DNA of 11,645 bases from contig JAOZLM010000041.1 in assembly GCA_029934815.1 (NCBI GenBank), positions 1-11,645 of the forward strand, written 5' to 3'. This document shows, one piece after another, positions 1 through 6,940 of the stretch. The notes beneath the pieces were generated by a model. That model saw only the letters and a program-made list of their open reading frames with translations, ran no database searches and was not told the DNA's origin. Position 1 is the first letter of the stretch. Each line of letters begins with the position of its first letter. This DNA is from Desulfocapsa sp. (GTDB lineage: Bacteria > Desulfobacterota > Desulfobulbia > Desulfobulbales > Desulfocapsaceae). A program made the position numbers and the translations under genes.

Positions 1-263
1 AGCTAAAGCTAAAGAAGTTTAGTGTTGATAAGCACGTTTATATAGTTCCATTGCCAATCAGCAATCGTAGTTGTGCTGATCCCTAAGGTCAGGTTGGGCA
101 GTTCCATTTGAGGGAGATATCTCTACTTTATAAATTTACAATTCAGCTATCGGCAATCATAATTTCCTAGCTCTTTTTCAGTAGGAAATGCGAACCTTAT
201 TTTAAGGGATACACTAAATAGTCCACCGTCTGAAGACGGTGGGTGTTGAATGAAATTGCAAAG
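1..263. other. Gene-free left edge with a hairpin
   Basis: I see no supportable gene here. The stretch is AT-rich. It opens with a short tandem repeat (AGCTAAAGCTAAAG at 1-14), carries a 7-bp inverted repeat ATCAGCA/TGCTGAT (57-63 and 74-80) and two copies of AGTTCCATT near 44 and 102. A minus-strand reading frame of about 32 codons (ATG near 109) is too short and too unlike anything known to call. The one strong structure is the perfect hairpin at 223-242, described separately. The moaA homology further right stops about 20 bp before that hairpin, so this stretch may be foreign DNA that replaced the end of moaA. Confidence 0.5.
223..242. repeat. Perfect 8-bp hairpin, possible insertion-sequence end
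   Basis: CCACCGTC and GACGGTGG form a perfect 8-bp stem around a TGAA loop. No T-run follows on either strand, so it is a poor intrinsic terminator. A GC-rich hairpin with a small loop beside a truncated gene is the kind of structure found at the ends of IS200/IS605 (TnpA/TnpB) elements. That identity is an inference, because no transposase is visible in the window next to it. Confidence 0.5.
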
Positions 264-505
264 ATTTCCACTGGCCATTCTCATATTTTCCGGTTTCTCT
301 CCCACAGCCTGAACGAGTGCTGCAATCAGGTCACTGTCTATTATTTATTTGTCGCACAGGACTGTTCGTAGATCGAGGGTTCTGTCATCATAAAGACAGG
401 TTTTCAGGATTCCCTATAGGGAGTGACGCGAATCTTATTGCAGCGGTCTGTCATTACCAGACGAAGATAGTTTATGGTTCGGTCATAACCATCAATCAGT
501 TCAGT
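264..505 (-). pseudogene. moaA: moaA remnant (GTP 3',8-cyclase), internally deleted
   Basis: This is a broken relic of MoaA, the radical-SAM enzyme that starts molybdenum cofactor synthesis. Reading leftward from about 502, the codons give ELIDGYDRTINYLRL then VMTDRCN, the N-terminus of MoaA just before its first radical-SAM cysteines. The text then jumps directly to NKIRVTPY, which in intact MoaA belongs to the C-terminal CNxIRVT segment. After a frameshift near 411-422 the next frame gives ILKTCLYDDRTLDLRTVL, a TAA stop, then DSDLIAALVQAVGEKPE and MASG, the usual MoaA tail without its final GG. Roughly 230 central codons are missing. Both sides of the junction would encode Cys-Asn, so the TGCAAT at 442-437 may mark recombination between two short repeats. 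An ATG at 555 with a good AAGGAG site lies upstream but in another frame. It shares the orientation of the molybdoenzyme operon and probably once ended it. Confidence 0.8.
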
Positions 506-606
506 AGTGGAGGCAGATAATCACAGGGGGGAGCAAAAGCGTCCAAGGCTTGCATGGGGTGCTCCTTTCCAAATACGGGAGGCTCAATTTCCTTTTATCC
601 CTTTTT

Positions 607-624
607 AGCAGCGGACCCGCTGCT
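607..624. repeat. Hairpin just after the last operon gene
   Basis: AGCAGCGG and CCGCTGCT form a perfect 8-bp stem with a 2-base loop (7 bp with a 4-base loop is more realistic). It sits 12 bp past the stop codon of the small secreted protein. On the minus-strand transcript it is followed by A residues rather than U, so it is not a standard intrinsic terminator. It may protect the 3' end of the mRNA or act with other factors to end transcription. Confidence 0.45.
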
Positions 625-636
625 TACAGAAAATTA

Positions 637-1218
637 TCAAAAATCTATATAATCGTAATCTTCGATCTCCTCCATATCGCCTTGCGAATGTTTTCGATAA
701 TAAACCATATTATCAAAGGTAGGCTTAAAAATAATGACTATGGAATTTTCCTTAGCCACAAAACCTTCTTTCTGCCCCGGAGGATAAGAACGAAAGAGAA
801 CCAGTACCTGTTCATATTCCTGAATGACAACATCTGCAATACCGGCAAGACTATGGGATTTTGTTTTTCGCTCTTCCTTGAATACGCCCAAACCAGTAAC
901 CAGTTTACGCATAGTATCTTCGTTGATCAGAGAGTCAATAGATCCTTTATAGTAGCGAATGACTGAGATGAGTTGGTTCTTGAAGAGCTTGAATTCAATT
1001 CGCTTAACATCTTTTTCCGGATGGGGCAGGCGAAAAAGGGTGACTCGAAAGCCATCTTCCTCAACAAAGTTCACCCCTGGGAAATGCTGCTCAACAACAG
1101 GAAACGGACTGTTCCACGGAACTTCCAGGTAGCCAGTCGTTTCCTGTCCACACGCTACAGCACTGCTTCCCAGGACAAGGAGGAATTCCAAGAGGCATAT
1201 AATAATATTTTTTTTCAT
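637..1218 (-). CDS. Small secreted protein of unknown function
   Basis: I do not recognise this 193-residue protein. Residues 1 to about 24 form a signal peptide: MKKN, then a hydrophobic run ending in SSAVACGQ. The single cysteine there is not in a good lipobox, so signal peptidase I cleavage and a soluble periplasmic product seem more likely than a lipoprotein. The mature part begins GYLEVPWNSPFPVVEQHFPG and contains an alternating segment, IEFKLFKNQLISVIRYYKG, that suggests a beta-rich fold. It ends in an acidic tyrosine-rich tail (EEIEDYDYIDF). There are no haem, iron-sulfur or other metal motifs. The start is the ATG at 1218, whose ATGA overlaps the TGA stop of the chaperone gene. The upstream in-frame TTG at 1230 is less likely. 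The overlap places it firmly in the operon, so a role in assembly of, or substrate handling by, the reductase is a guess from context. Confidence 0.8.
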   Translation of the reverse strand: MKKNIIICLLEFLLVLGSSAVACGQETTGYLEVPWNSPFPVVEQHFPGVNFVEEDGFRVTLFRLPHPEKDVKRIEFKLFKNQLISVIRYYKGSIDSLINEDTMRKLVTGLGVFKEERKTKSHSLAGIADVVIQEYEQVLVLFRSYPPGQKEGFVAKENSIVIIFKPTFDNMVYYRKHSQGDMEEIEDYDYIDF

Positions 1219-1862
1219 CCTGCGACGCAAGCCTCTACTGACTGTTCAGGCAATTCTCCTTCCTGTTGGAGAAAATCACTGGTCACTCTGGCAATTTCCC
1301 GATAAAATGGAAAATTTGCATTTGTCATTACCTTTTTACAAAACTCAGGAACCCATGTCAGAAGGTGTTCCGAAAGGAATTTGTTTTTTATCCGGGTTAG
1401 ATTCTGAGCAAGCTCCGTATCATTTTCTTCCACAGCCTGTACGTTTCGTTCTTCAAGCTTTTGCATAAATTCAAGCTCTGCGGCAATATGGTCAGGCATG
1501 CCTCCAAATTCAGACTGGTAGATAAGGCCGGTGGCTTCAATAAATTTTTTAACAGCGACCGTATCAGCACCCCACAATTTTCCATAATCACCGTCCTCTC
1601 TGGTGTGATGCACAGATTCGTGGGGTGAGATAAAACGACCGGGTCCAATAAATAAACCGGTAAACTCCACTGCCAGTTCTTCCAGCAAGTCTTCTTTATC
1701 CTTAGTATAGAAGCTCTCACCAAGATCTATTCCTAATTCTGTAAAAAGATCACGAAGGGCAGGCGTTTGTAATTGGGCCAGTAGATCCCGATTGGGTTCT
1801 GCTGCGAAAAAAGTTGCCAGCAGTCCGTATATACCGGCAACCGAGTTGTGTGTTGTTTCCAA
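1215..1862 (-). CDS. TorD-family molybdoenzyme chaperone
   Basis: Proteins of this family bind the Tat signal or apo-form of a molybdenum reductase in the cytoplasm and hold it until the cofactor is inserted. The product is all-helical in character. It starts ETTHNSVAGIYGLLATFF, the typical first helix, and has the central FTGLFIGPGRFISPHESVH stretch matching the family pattern of an F-x-LF-x-GPG loop followed by a P-x-ESV segment. I chose the TTG start at 1862 because an AGGAG site lies nine bases upstream (1876-1872) and the resulting 215 residues fit the family. Earlier in-frame starts exist: ATG at 1928, ATG at 1940 (overlapping the reductase stop as TAATG) and GTG at 1979. The first two lie in or just before a strong hairpin. 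The gene sits directly after the catalytic subunit it presumably serves. Confidence 0.88.
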   Translation of the reverse strand: METTHNSVAGIYGLLATFFAAEPNRDLLAQLQTPALRDLFTELGIDLGESFYTKDKEDLLEELAVEFTGLFIGPGRFISPHESVHHTREDGDYGKLWGADTVAVKKFIEATGLIYQSEFGGMPDHIAAELEFMQKLEERNVQAVEENDTELAQNLTRIKNKFLSEHLLTWVPEFCKKVMTNANFPFYREIARVTSDFLQQEGELPEQSVEACVAG

Positions 1863-1871
1863 AATGGATAT

Positions 1872-1876
1872 CTCCT
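1872..1876 (-). promoter_or_regulatory. Ribosome binding site deciding the TTG start
   Basis: AGGAG on the minus strand lies nine bases before the TTG at 1862. None of the upstream ATG candidates has an equally well-placed site. This favours a chaperone that begins just ahead of its first conserved helix. Confidence 0.55.
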
Positions 1877-1894
1877 GAAAATATTTCCTGAGGT

Positions 1895-1930
1895 GGATGA
1901 ATAAAGGAGCTGAGACTCCTTTATTCATCC
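1895..1930 (-). repeat. Perfect 15-bp intercistronic inverted repeat
   Basis: The arms 1895-1909 and 1916-1930 are exact reverse complements over 15 bp, with a 6-base loop at 1910-1915. The repeat starts ten bases past the stop codon of the molybdopterin subunit and ends about 20 bases before the AGGAG/TTG start proposed for the chaperone. No U-run follows on the transcript, so full termination is unlikely. A stem of this length between two operon genes usually stabilises the upstream message or lowers expression of the downstream gene. If translation instead began at ATG 1928 or 1940, the repeat would be coding. Confidence 0.75.
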
Positions 1931-1939
1931 CGATCAGCA

Positions 1940-4471
1940 TTAGACCTTGTTTACAGTTACGACTTCGTCCATATAACACATCTGGCCACTAACCGGATTG
2001 GGCTTGTTGGTGATTAACCAGTTGGGATGTACGCCATAAGTATCCCACCATTTGAGTTTCAGATCCGGATCATTGTCTGATGCCATGGGCGACTTTTTAC
2101 CAGAACCATATCGACCGGATTCTTCCCGGCCCAGGTGAAAGGAGATGGCTATTGCGCCTGGTACTATCATCTCATTGACATATGCCTTGATTTTGATTTT
2201 ACCGTTAACAGAGCTGAGGGATATCTCATCACCATTTTTAATACCAAGTCCAGCTGCAGTCTTAGAGTTAATCCAGGCTGGATTGTCATGGAACATTTCG
2301 CTGAGCCACTTACAATGCGAGGATCTGGAATGGATCTGAACAGCGACTTTATAGGTGGTTAAAACGAGCTTATTGCCACCAAGTTTTTCATGACCAGGAA
2401 TATCCTTCCATATCGGCATGGGATCATAACCTTTCACTTTCAGAAGTGTTGAGTATAACTCAAAAAATCCTGTTTTATTGATTTTATCCGGTTTAAATCC
2501 TTTATAAACCTTATTCCCGATTTTTTGTCCCACATAACCTTTGTAACTGTAATGCGTATCGAAATAGCCCTTGTTTTTGGCATCGGCTTCATCTTTGGCC
2601 TTGGATTTTTTCCAGTTCCAGTACACCCCGGTAGCCTCATCAAAGATAACCCCTTCCTTTTTCAAGTCTTTGTCTTTAATGATCTTTTTATGAACATAAA
2701 AATTAGGCTTCTCTTTAGGATCATGATAGACGCCATGTTTTTTCATGTATTCAAAACCACCACCCGGAAGGCCTTTTAAGGCAGGGGTCATTTCACAGGA
2801 AAGTTTCACAAACTCTTCCATGTTTTCAACACCAAGCGGCATGTCCATACGTTTAGCCAGATCACAAAGCACATCACTGAAATTTCGGCATTCACCCAAT
2901 GGCTCAACAGCAGGTTGGCGTAATTCATATTCGGCTACCTGAGTTGGAGATGCATTCCCATCCCAGTCCCATCGTTCCAAATAACTGGTATCGGGAAGAA
3001 TCAGATCAGCAAGTTTGCTAGATTCGTCATAAACGATATTGGAAGTGACGGTAAAGGGCATCAGCTTCTCATCAGAGAGAATGTCCTTGTTTTCCTGGCA
3101 TTCACCGTTCACGTACACCGGATTATAACAGTACCAGAAGTAGATATCAGGACGACCATGAGAACCGTCTTTGATCATCTTGAGAACTTGATGACTTGCG
3201 CCATGAGTTGGGTAGGCTATGTTCTGGCCATTGGTTATTTTTAACTTTTTGGCATGCGGTTTGTTTTTCGGACCTTTGGGGTATTTCCAATGGGGTGCGA
3301 CAGCCAGACAGCGGCCTCCAGGGCTGTTAACGTTGCCGGTAATCATGGCCAGCATCTGTGCAGCACGTTCGCCCTCAGTACCATTCATATGGGCAACCAA
3401 CCCTCGATAACTGATAACTGTTGCCGCCTTGGCTTTGGCAAATTCACGGGCATATTTTGTAATATCTGTAGCAGCCACGCCACTCTTTGTTTCTGCCCAC
3501 TCAGCTGTATACTGGGCAAGATGTTTCTTCAGGGCCGCAATTTTTTCATCAACAGATGCTGTTACGTCCTCAGTGGCCCGAATGTAAGTAAAAGCCTCAC
3601 GATCGTAAAGATCTTCCTGCATTATGATATTATTAATGGCGAGCAACACAGCCAGATCAGTTCCCGGACGAACAGGTTCCCATTTGGTGGATTTGGACGC
3701 CGTATTGGAAAGTCTGACATCGAAGGTGATAAATGGAACATTACGCTCAATCATGGCCTTCATTAGACGCTGGGACAGGGGGATATGGTTGGTATGGGCT
3801 TCAAAAATACTGGAACCAAAGTTTAAGACATACTCGGTGTTATCAAAATCCCAGTTATCATAATGTTTACCCCATGTTAATTCCTGGGCAACAAATTTAC
3901 CACCTTCACAAATGGTAGTATGGTTTCCAATTGTCTTTGTTCCATAAGTTGCCATAAATAGTGATTTTGGCAACTTGGATGAACTTCCTTTTGCCCGGCC
4001 GTAGTGGTACATAAGTTTCTCCGGATGACCATCATCACGGAGTTTTTTCATACGAGCAGCAAGATCAGTTAGAGCCTCATCCCAGGAAATACGTTTATAT
4101 TTGCCATCTCCACGTTTTCCTACACGTTTCAGAGGATAGAGGATTCTGTCCGGGAAATAGACCTGATTGACACCAGCCTGACCTTTGGCACAGATCTTTC
4201 CCAGGCTTCGGATAGAGTTTGGCTGACCTTCGATCTTAACAACTCTGCCATCTTCGACAAAGGCGATCTTTGGATCACGGGTTACACAATTGTAACAGAC
4301 AGTGGGTACTGCTTTGCGTTCTTTACCAGTGTCAGGGTTGAAATCCCTGCCTCCCATGGCAAGCTCGATCGAACCGGCCAGGGCGTTGCCCACCATTCCT
4401 TTGCCGGCGGTTAGTAAGGCACCGCTGGCCGCAGCCAGTTTTAAGACGTTGCGGCGACTGATTTTTTTCAT
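1940..4471 (-). CDS. Tat-exported molybdopterin oxidoreductase, catalytic subunit
   Basis: This 843-residue protein belongs to the DMSO reductase superfamily and should hold a bis-pterin Mo or W cofactor in the periplasm. It begins with a Tat signal (SRRNVLK at residues 5-11, then a hydrophobic run). The N-terminal iron-sulfur motif is Cys59, Cys62, Asp66, Cys94; Asp replaces the usual third cysteine. The metal ligand is predicted to be Cys188 in HTTICEGGK, as in polysulfide, thiosulfate, tetrathionate and arsenate reductases. The dinucleotide-binding C-terminal domain runs from about residue 697 to the end. A lysine-rich stretch lies around 590-670. The start ATG has an AGGAGG site nine bases upstream. 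Partners are the ferredoxin and dodecahaem cytochrome genes upstream and the chaperone downstream. Length and motifs suit an oxyanion or sulfur-compound reductase, but I cannot assign a substrate. Confidence 0.93.
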   Translation of the reverse strand: MKKISRRNVLKLAAASGALLTAGKGMVGNALAGSIELAMGGRDFNPDTGKERKAVPTVCYNCVTRDPKIAFVEDGRVVKIEGQPNSIRSLGKICAKGQAGVNQVYFPDRILYPLKRVGKRGDGKYKRISWDEALTDLAARMKKLRDDGHPEKLMYHYGRAKGSSSKLPKSLFMATYGTKTIGNHTTICEGGKFVAQELTWGKHYDNWDFDNTEYVLNFGSSIFEAHTNHIPLSQRLMKAMIERNVPFITFDVRLSNTASKSTKWEPVRPGTDLAVLLAINNIIMQEDLYDREAFTYIRATEDVTASVDEKIAALKKHLAQYTAEWAETKSGVAATDITKYAREFAKAKAATVISYRGLVAHMNGTEGERAAQMLAMITGNVNSPGGRCLAVAPHWKYPKGPKNKPHAKKLKITNGQNIAYPTHGASHQVLKMIKDGSHGRPDIYFWYCYNPVYVNGECQENKDILSDEKLMPFTVTSNIVYDESSKLADLILPDTSYLERWDWDGNASPTQVAEYELRQPAVEPLGECRNFSDVLCDLAKRMDMPLGVENMEEFVKLSCEMTPALKGLPGGGFEYMKKHGVYHDPKEKPNFYVHKKIIKDKDLKKEGVIFDEATGVYWNWKKSKAKDEADAKNKGYFDTHYSYKGYVGQKIGNKVYKGFKPDKINKTGFFELYSTLLKVKGYDPMPIWKDIPGHEKLGGNKLVLTTYKVAVQIHSRSSHCKWLSEMFHDNPAWINSKTAAGLGIKNGDEISLSSVNGKIKIKAYVNEMIVPGAIAISFHLGREESGRYGSGKKSPMASDNDPDLKLKWWDTYGVHPNWLITNKPNPVSGQMCYMDEVVTVNKV

Positions 4472-4480
4472 TGTTTTAAT

Positions 4481-4486
4481 CCTCCT
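4481..4486 (-). promoter_or_regulatory. Strong ribosome binding site of the catalytic subunit
   Basis: A complete AGGAGG lies nine bases before the ATG at 4471, in the 41-bp gap after the ferredoxin gene. It fixes the start so that the twin-arginine signal is intact. Confidence 0.8.
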
Positions 4487-4512
4487 GTATATACAATAGA
4501 TGGTAAGTTTTA

Positions 4513-5379
4513 TTATTCAACTATGTCCCGATACTCGGTGAGTTTGTCTTTGTCGTCAAAGGAATAATCAGCCAGCACACCATCGGGATCAATGTAAAAG
4601 ATGTTTGGCATGGTCTTGGCCTCGGGTTTCATTGTCGTTTTGTCGCGATTTTCCAGGAGGCTGAATTCCCTGGCAAGCTTGGCAACATCACTGTTGGGAT
4701 CGTTGATATCACCAAAAATACGGGCTCCAGGGGCACAGGTATTAACACATGCCGGAGTTACGCCTTCATCCAGGCGATGAACACAGGAAGAGCATTTAAC
4801 GATTGCATTTTTACTCTTGTCCTTCCCTGATAGTTTTCGTTTATTAAAAGTACGAGCACCATAAGGGCAGGCGTCGATACACTTTCCACAACCGGTACAA
4901 GCGTCATTATCGATAAGAATCAACCCATCAGGGCGTTTATAGGTGGCACCGCCGCGGTAGCGAATCTTTTTCCCTTCTGCCGTGACAAAGACACGACGAT
5001 CTTTTGGGTATTCGGGGCAGGCCTTGACACAGGGAGGTACGGTAATGTTTCCTACCTTTTCGGTTCCCTCGCAGTGATTACAGCGACGGGGAATAAACGT
5101 TTTTCGAGTGTCGGGATATTTACCGGTGACTACCTGCTTGATTACAGTTTTAAAGGCCCCGATCGGTACATCATACTCCGATTTACAGGCAACAGTGCAG
5201 GCCCGGCAGCCGGTGCAGCGGCGTAGATCCATTATCATCACCCACTGCGGCGTTTTGACTTGTGCGGCTGCTGCTTCCTTTGGTTGCAGCAGGCTTACTG
5301 ATGCGAGTCCGGCCGCAGCCAAAGATGCTCCGGTGACCCGAAGCATTTCCCTGCGATCATCTCTTGTGTTAGTGGTCAT
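4513..5379 (-). CDS. Tat-exported four-cluster ferredoxin subunit (TtrB/PhsB-like)
   Basis: This 288-residue protein is the predicted electron-transfer partner of the catalytic subunit. It has sixteen cysteines in four groups: 55/58/61/65, 100/103/117/121, 161/164/167/171 and 196/199/211/215. That is the standard arrangement for four [4Fe-4S] clusters in the DmsB/PsrB/TtrB/ArrB family. The second group has a longer than usual spacing (14 residues between Cys103 and Cys117). Unlike many family members it carries its own N-terminal Tat-like signal (DRREMLRVTGASLAAAGLAS), which TtrB also has. It is therefore probably exported independently of, or together with, the catalytic subunit. The last 60 residues, after the final cluster, are hydrophilic with no cysteines. 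The gene lies between the cytochrome gene (110-bp gap) and the catalytic subunit gene (41-bp gap). A purine-rich GGGGGAGG precedes the ATG. Confidence 0.93.
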   Translation of the reverse strand: MTTNTRDDRREMLRVTGASLAAAGLASVSLLQPKEAAAAQVKTPQWVMIMDLRRCTGCRACTVACKSEYDVPIGAFKTVIKQVVTGKYPDTRKTFIPRRCNHCEGTEKVGNITVPPCVKACPEYPKDRRVFVTAEGKKIRYRGGATYKRPDGLILIDNDACTGCGKCIDACPYGARTFNKRKLSGKDKSKNAIVKCSSCVHRLDEGVTPACVNTCAPGARIFGDINDPNSDVAKLAREFSLLENRDKTTMKPEAKTMPNIFYIDPDGVLADYSFDDKDKLTEYRDIVE

Positions 5380-5410
5380 GACCTCCCCCTCGATTCTCTG
5401 TTTCTGTTAT

Positions 5411-5430
5411 GGCTTGTATTGATGCAAGCC
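5411..5430 (-). repeat. Short intercistronic hairpin
   Basis: GGCTTG and CAAGCC pair as a 6-bp stem around an 8-base loop in the gap between the cytochrome and ferredoxin genes. No U-run follows on the operon transcript. It may be an mRNA processing or stability element, or chance. Confidence 0.3.
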
Positions 5431-5489
5431 CGTTTGTGTATCCCCGATATTTCAAGGTTCTACACTCTACAATTGATATGCTTTTCCTT

Positions 5490-6890
5490 TTATTGCTGTT
5501 TTTCTGCTTCAGACTCTTCGGCCAGAGGTTCCAATTCATCAAGAACCGTGTAGACGCCGTTGAGTCCTTCATCAATCAGCATGATGGAATACTTCTTGTT
5601 GTGAACACCGTTGCCGAATTCCACAAGATCCAATGCCTTTTGTCCCGTTGCAAGAAGCTTCTTAAATTCAGCTATCTGCTTTTCACTGAGCTGATCTTTG
5701 ACCTGAATGATCAGAGCTTCAGCACGCGCCTTCTCCTCTTTGGCAAAAGTCACCTCGGTTTGAACTTCTTGTATCCAATCAGCCAGCAGTTTTTCATGAT
5801 CTTTGGTGTGACAATCCACACAGGACTTGGCTGAGCCACGGAGAATTTCTTCTCCTTTGTGCATCTCTGTCTTATCATGACATCCCTGACAGTTGGTTTT
5901 AACCGGATTCATGAGGCTCGGTGTTTCCGGTACTCCGCCATATGCAGCACCAAGGAGGAGGGCCTTCTGGAGACTATGATGGTTCGGATGACAGCTGGCA
6001 CAATTGATACGGGCGGCTTCAATAAAATCACCTTCCTTATGCATAAACGACTGGTGGCAGTCAGCGCACTGGGCCTTCTGTTTGGCCACATGCTCCTTAT
6101 GCATGATTTTCATCTCATGCCTTTTTTCCAGCACGATTTTATCGCTATGACACTTCTCACAGGATCGGGGAATGAGATCTGTTTCACCGGTAATTACCTG
6201 GTAGTGACAGGACTCACAGGAGACGCCAGCTTTTTCCAGAGTCTGATGGGTAATTACTGCCTGATCAGGATCCGGTGCTGCATCTTTTTTCTGCGATTGC
6301 AGAGGGGTGGTCGGAATTTCGTGGCAAAGATTGCAGGTAGCGCGGCCCTTATTGAATTCCGTATTTCTGAAATGACAGATGTAACACTGCTCTTTTGGCA
6401 CTTCGAAATGCTTCTCATCACTCGCCTTGATATGGCAGGTAGTACAGTGCATCTCCTGGCCGGGGATGGTTTTCTCATAATGAGCCTTATGGGTAAACTT
6501 GACTTTTTGCTCCTTACCATAAGTCAATTGCTTATCCATAAATTTTTCAGATGGATGACACTGGGCCGTTGAACAGGAAATATCAGCAATATGGGTAGCT
6601 CTGCGCACCTCTTTGTCATCAGTAGAGAGATAGGTAAAGAGTTGCCCCAACCCTTTAAATTTGGCATGGAGGGTCATCTTTTCACCGGGTGCATAATGGC
6701 AGTCTACACAGGCAATCTCTTCTTTTCCTGCCTTACCGTGTTTATCTGTCAGCCAGCTTTTATAGGGTTTATCCATGATATGGCAGCTGGTTCCGCAGAA
6801 TTGCGGCCTTGCTGTATAGGATTCAACTGAAAAGACCATTGCAGCGCTTATGGCAGCAATTATAGTAATGATCATTACTACTTTCTTCAT
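5490..6890 (-). CDS. Membrane-anchored dodecahaem c-type cytochrome, NapC/NirT-like start
   Basis: The 466-residue product starts with an uncleaved signal-anchor helix (MKKVVMIITIIAAISAAMVF) followed by FCGTSCHIMDKPYKSW and CVDCHYAPG, the pattern of NapC/NrfH quinol dehydrogenases. It has twelve haem-binding sites. Ten are CxxCH, at Cys61, 149, 169, 186, 225, 244, 275, 297, 334 and 357. Site one (Cys32-His37) is CX3CH and site three (Cys106-His112) is CX4CH. Residues 362-466 are a charged helical tail without haems that includes NGVHNKKYSIMLI, like helical tails of other multihaem cytochromes. It probably takes electrons from membrane quinol and passes them to the ferredoxin subunit. I chose ATG 6890, with AAGGAG nine bases upstream; a longer TTG reading at 6962 would run through the promoter. 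It is the first gene of the structural operon. Confidence 0.92.
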   Translation of the reverse strand: MKKVVMIITIIAAISAAMVFSVESYTARPQFCGTSCHIMDKPYKSWLTDKHGKAGKEEIACVDCHYAPGEKMTLHAKFKGLGQLFTYLSTDDKEVRRATHIADISCSTAQCHPSEKFMDKQLTYGKEQKVKFTHKAHYEKTIPGQEMHCTTCHIKASDEKHFEVPKEQCYICHFRNTEFNKGRATCNLCHEIPTTPLQSQKKDAAPDPDQAVITHQTLEKAGVSCESCHYQVITGETDLIPRSCEKCHSDKIVLEKRHEMKIMHKEHVAKQKAQCADCHQSFMHKEGDFIEAARINCASCHPNHHSLQKALLLGAAYGGVPETPSLMNPVKTNCQGCHDKTEMHKGEEILRGSAKSCVDCHTKDHEKLLADWIQEVQTEVTFAKEEKARAEALIIQVKDQLSEKQIAEFKKLLATGQKALDLVEFGNGVHNKKYSIMLIDEGLNGVYTVLDELEPLAEESEAEKQQ

Positions 6891-6899
6891 GCAGACATT

Positions 6900-6904
6900 C
6901 TCCT
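6900..6904 (-). promoter_or_regulatory. Ribosome binding site fixing the cytochrome start
   Basis: AGGAG (within AAAGGAGA) lies nine bases before the ATG at 6890, which begins directly with the lysine-rich end of the signal-anchor helix. It rules in favour of this start over the TTG at 6962. Confidence 0.7.
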
Positions 6905-6940
6905 TTGAGGTACAAAACAATGGTATTAACCACATACCTT

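Noticed and set aside
550..966. Plus-strand open frame of 138 codons
   Set aside because: It lies antisense to the small secreted protein, which has a signal peptide and an overlapping start with the chaperone; the plus-strand product has no recognisable features.
3254..3766. Plus-strand open frame of 170 codons
   Set aside because: Antisense to the conserved core of the molybdopterin subunit; no ribosome site or family motif.
1940..4471. Naming the catalytic subunit as arsenate, tetrathionate or thiosulfate reductase
   Set aside because: The metal-ligand Cys and sensor type are shared by several of these families, the iron-sulfur motif is atypical, and no tree can be built here.
5859..6572. 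Plus-strand open frame of 237 codons
   Set aside because: Antisense shadow of the multihaem cytochrome, whose twelve haem motifs prove the minus-strand frame.
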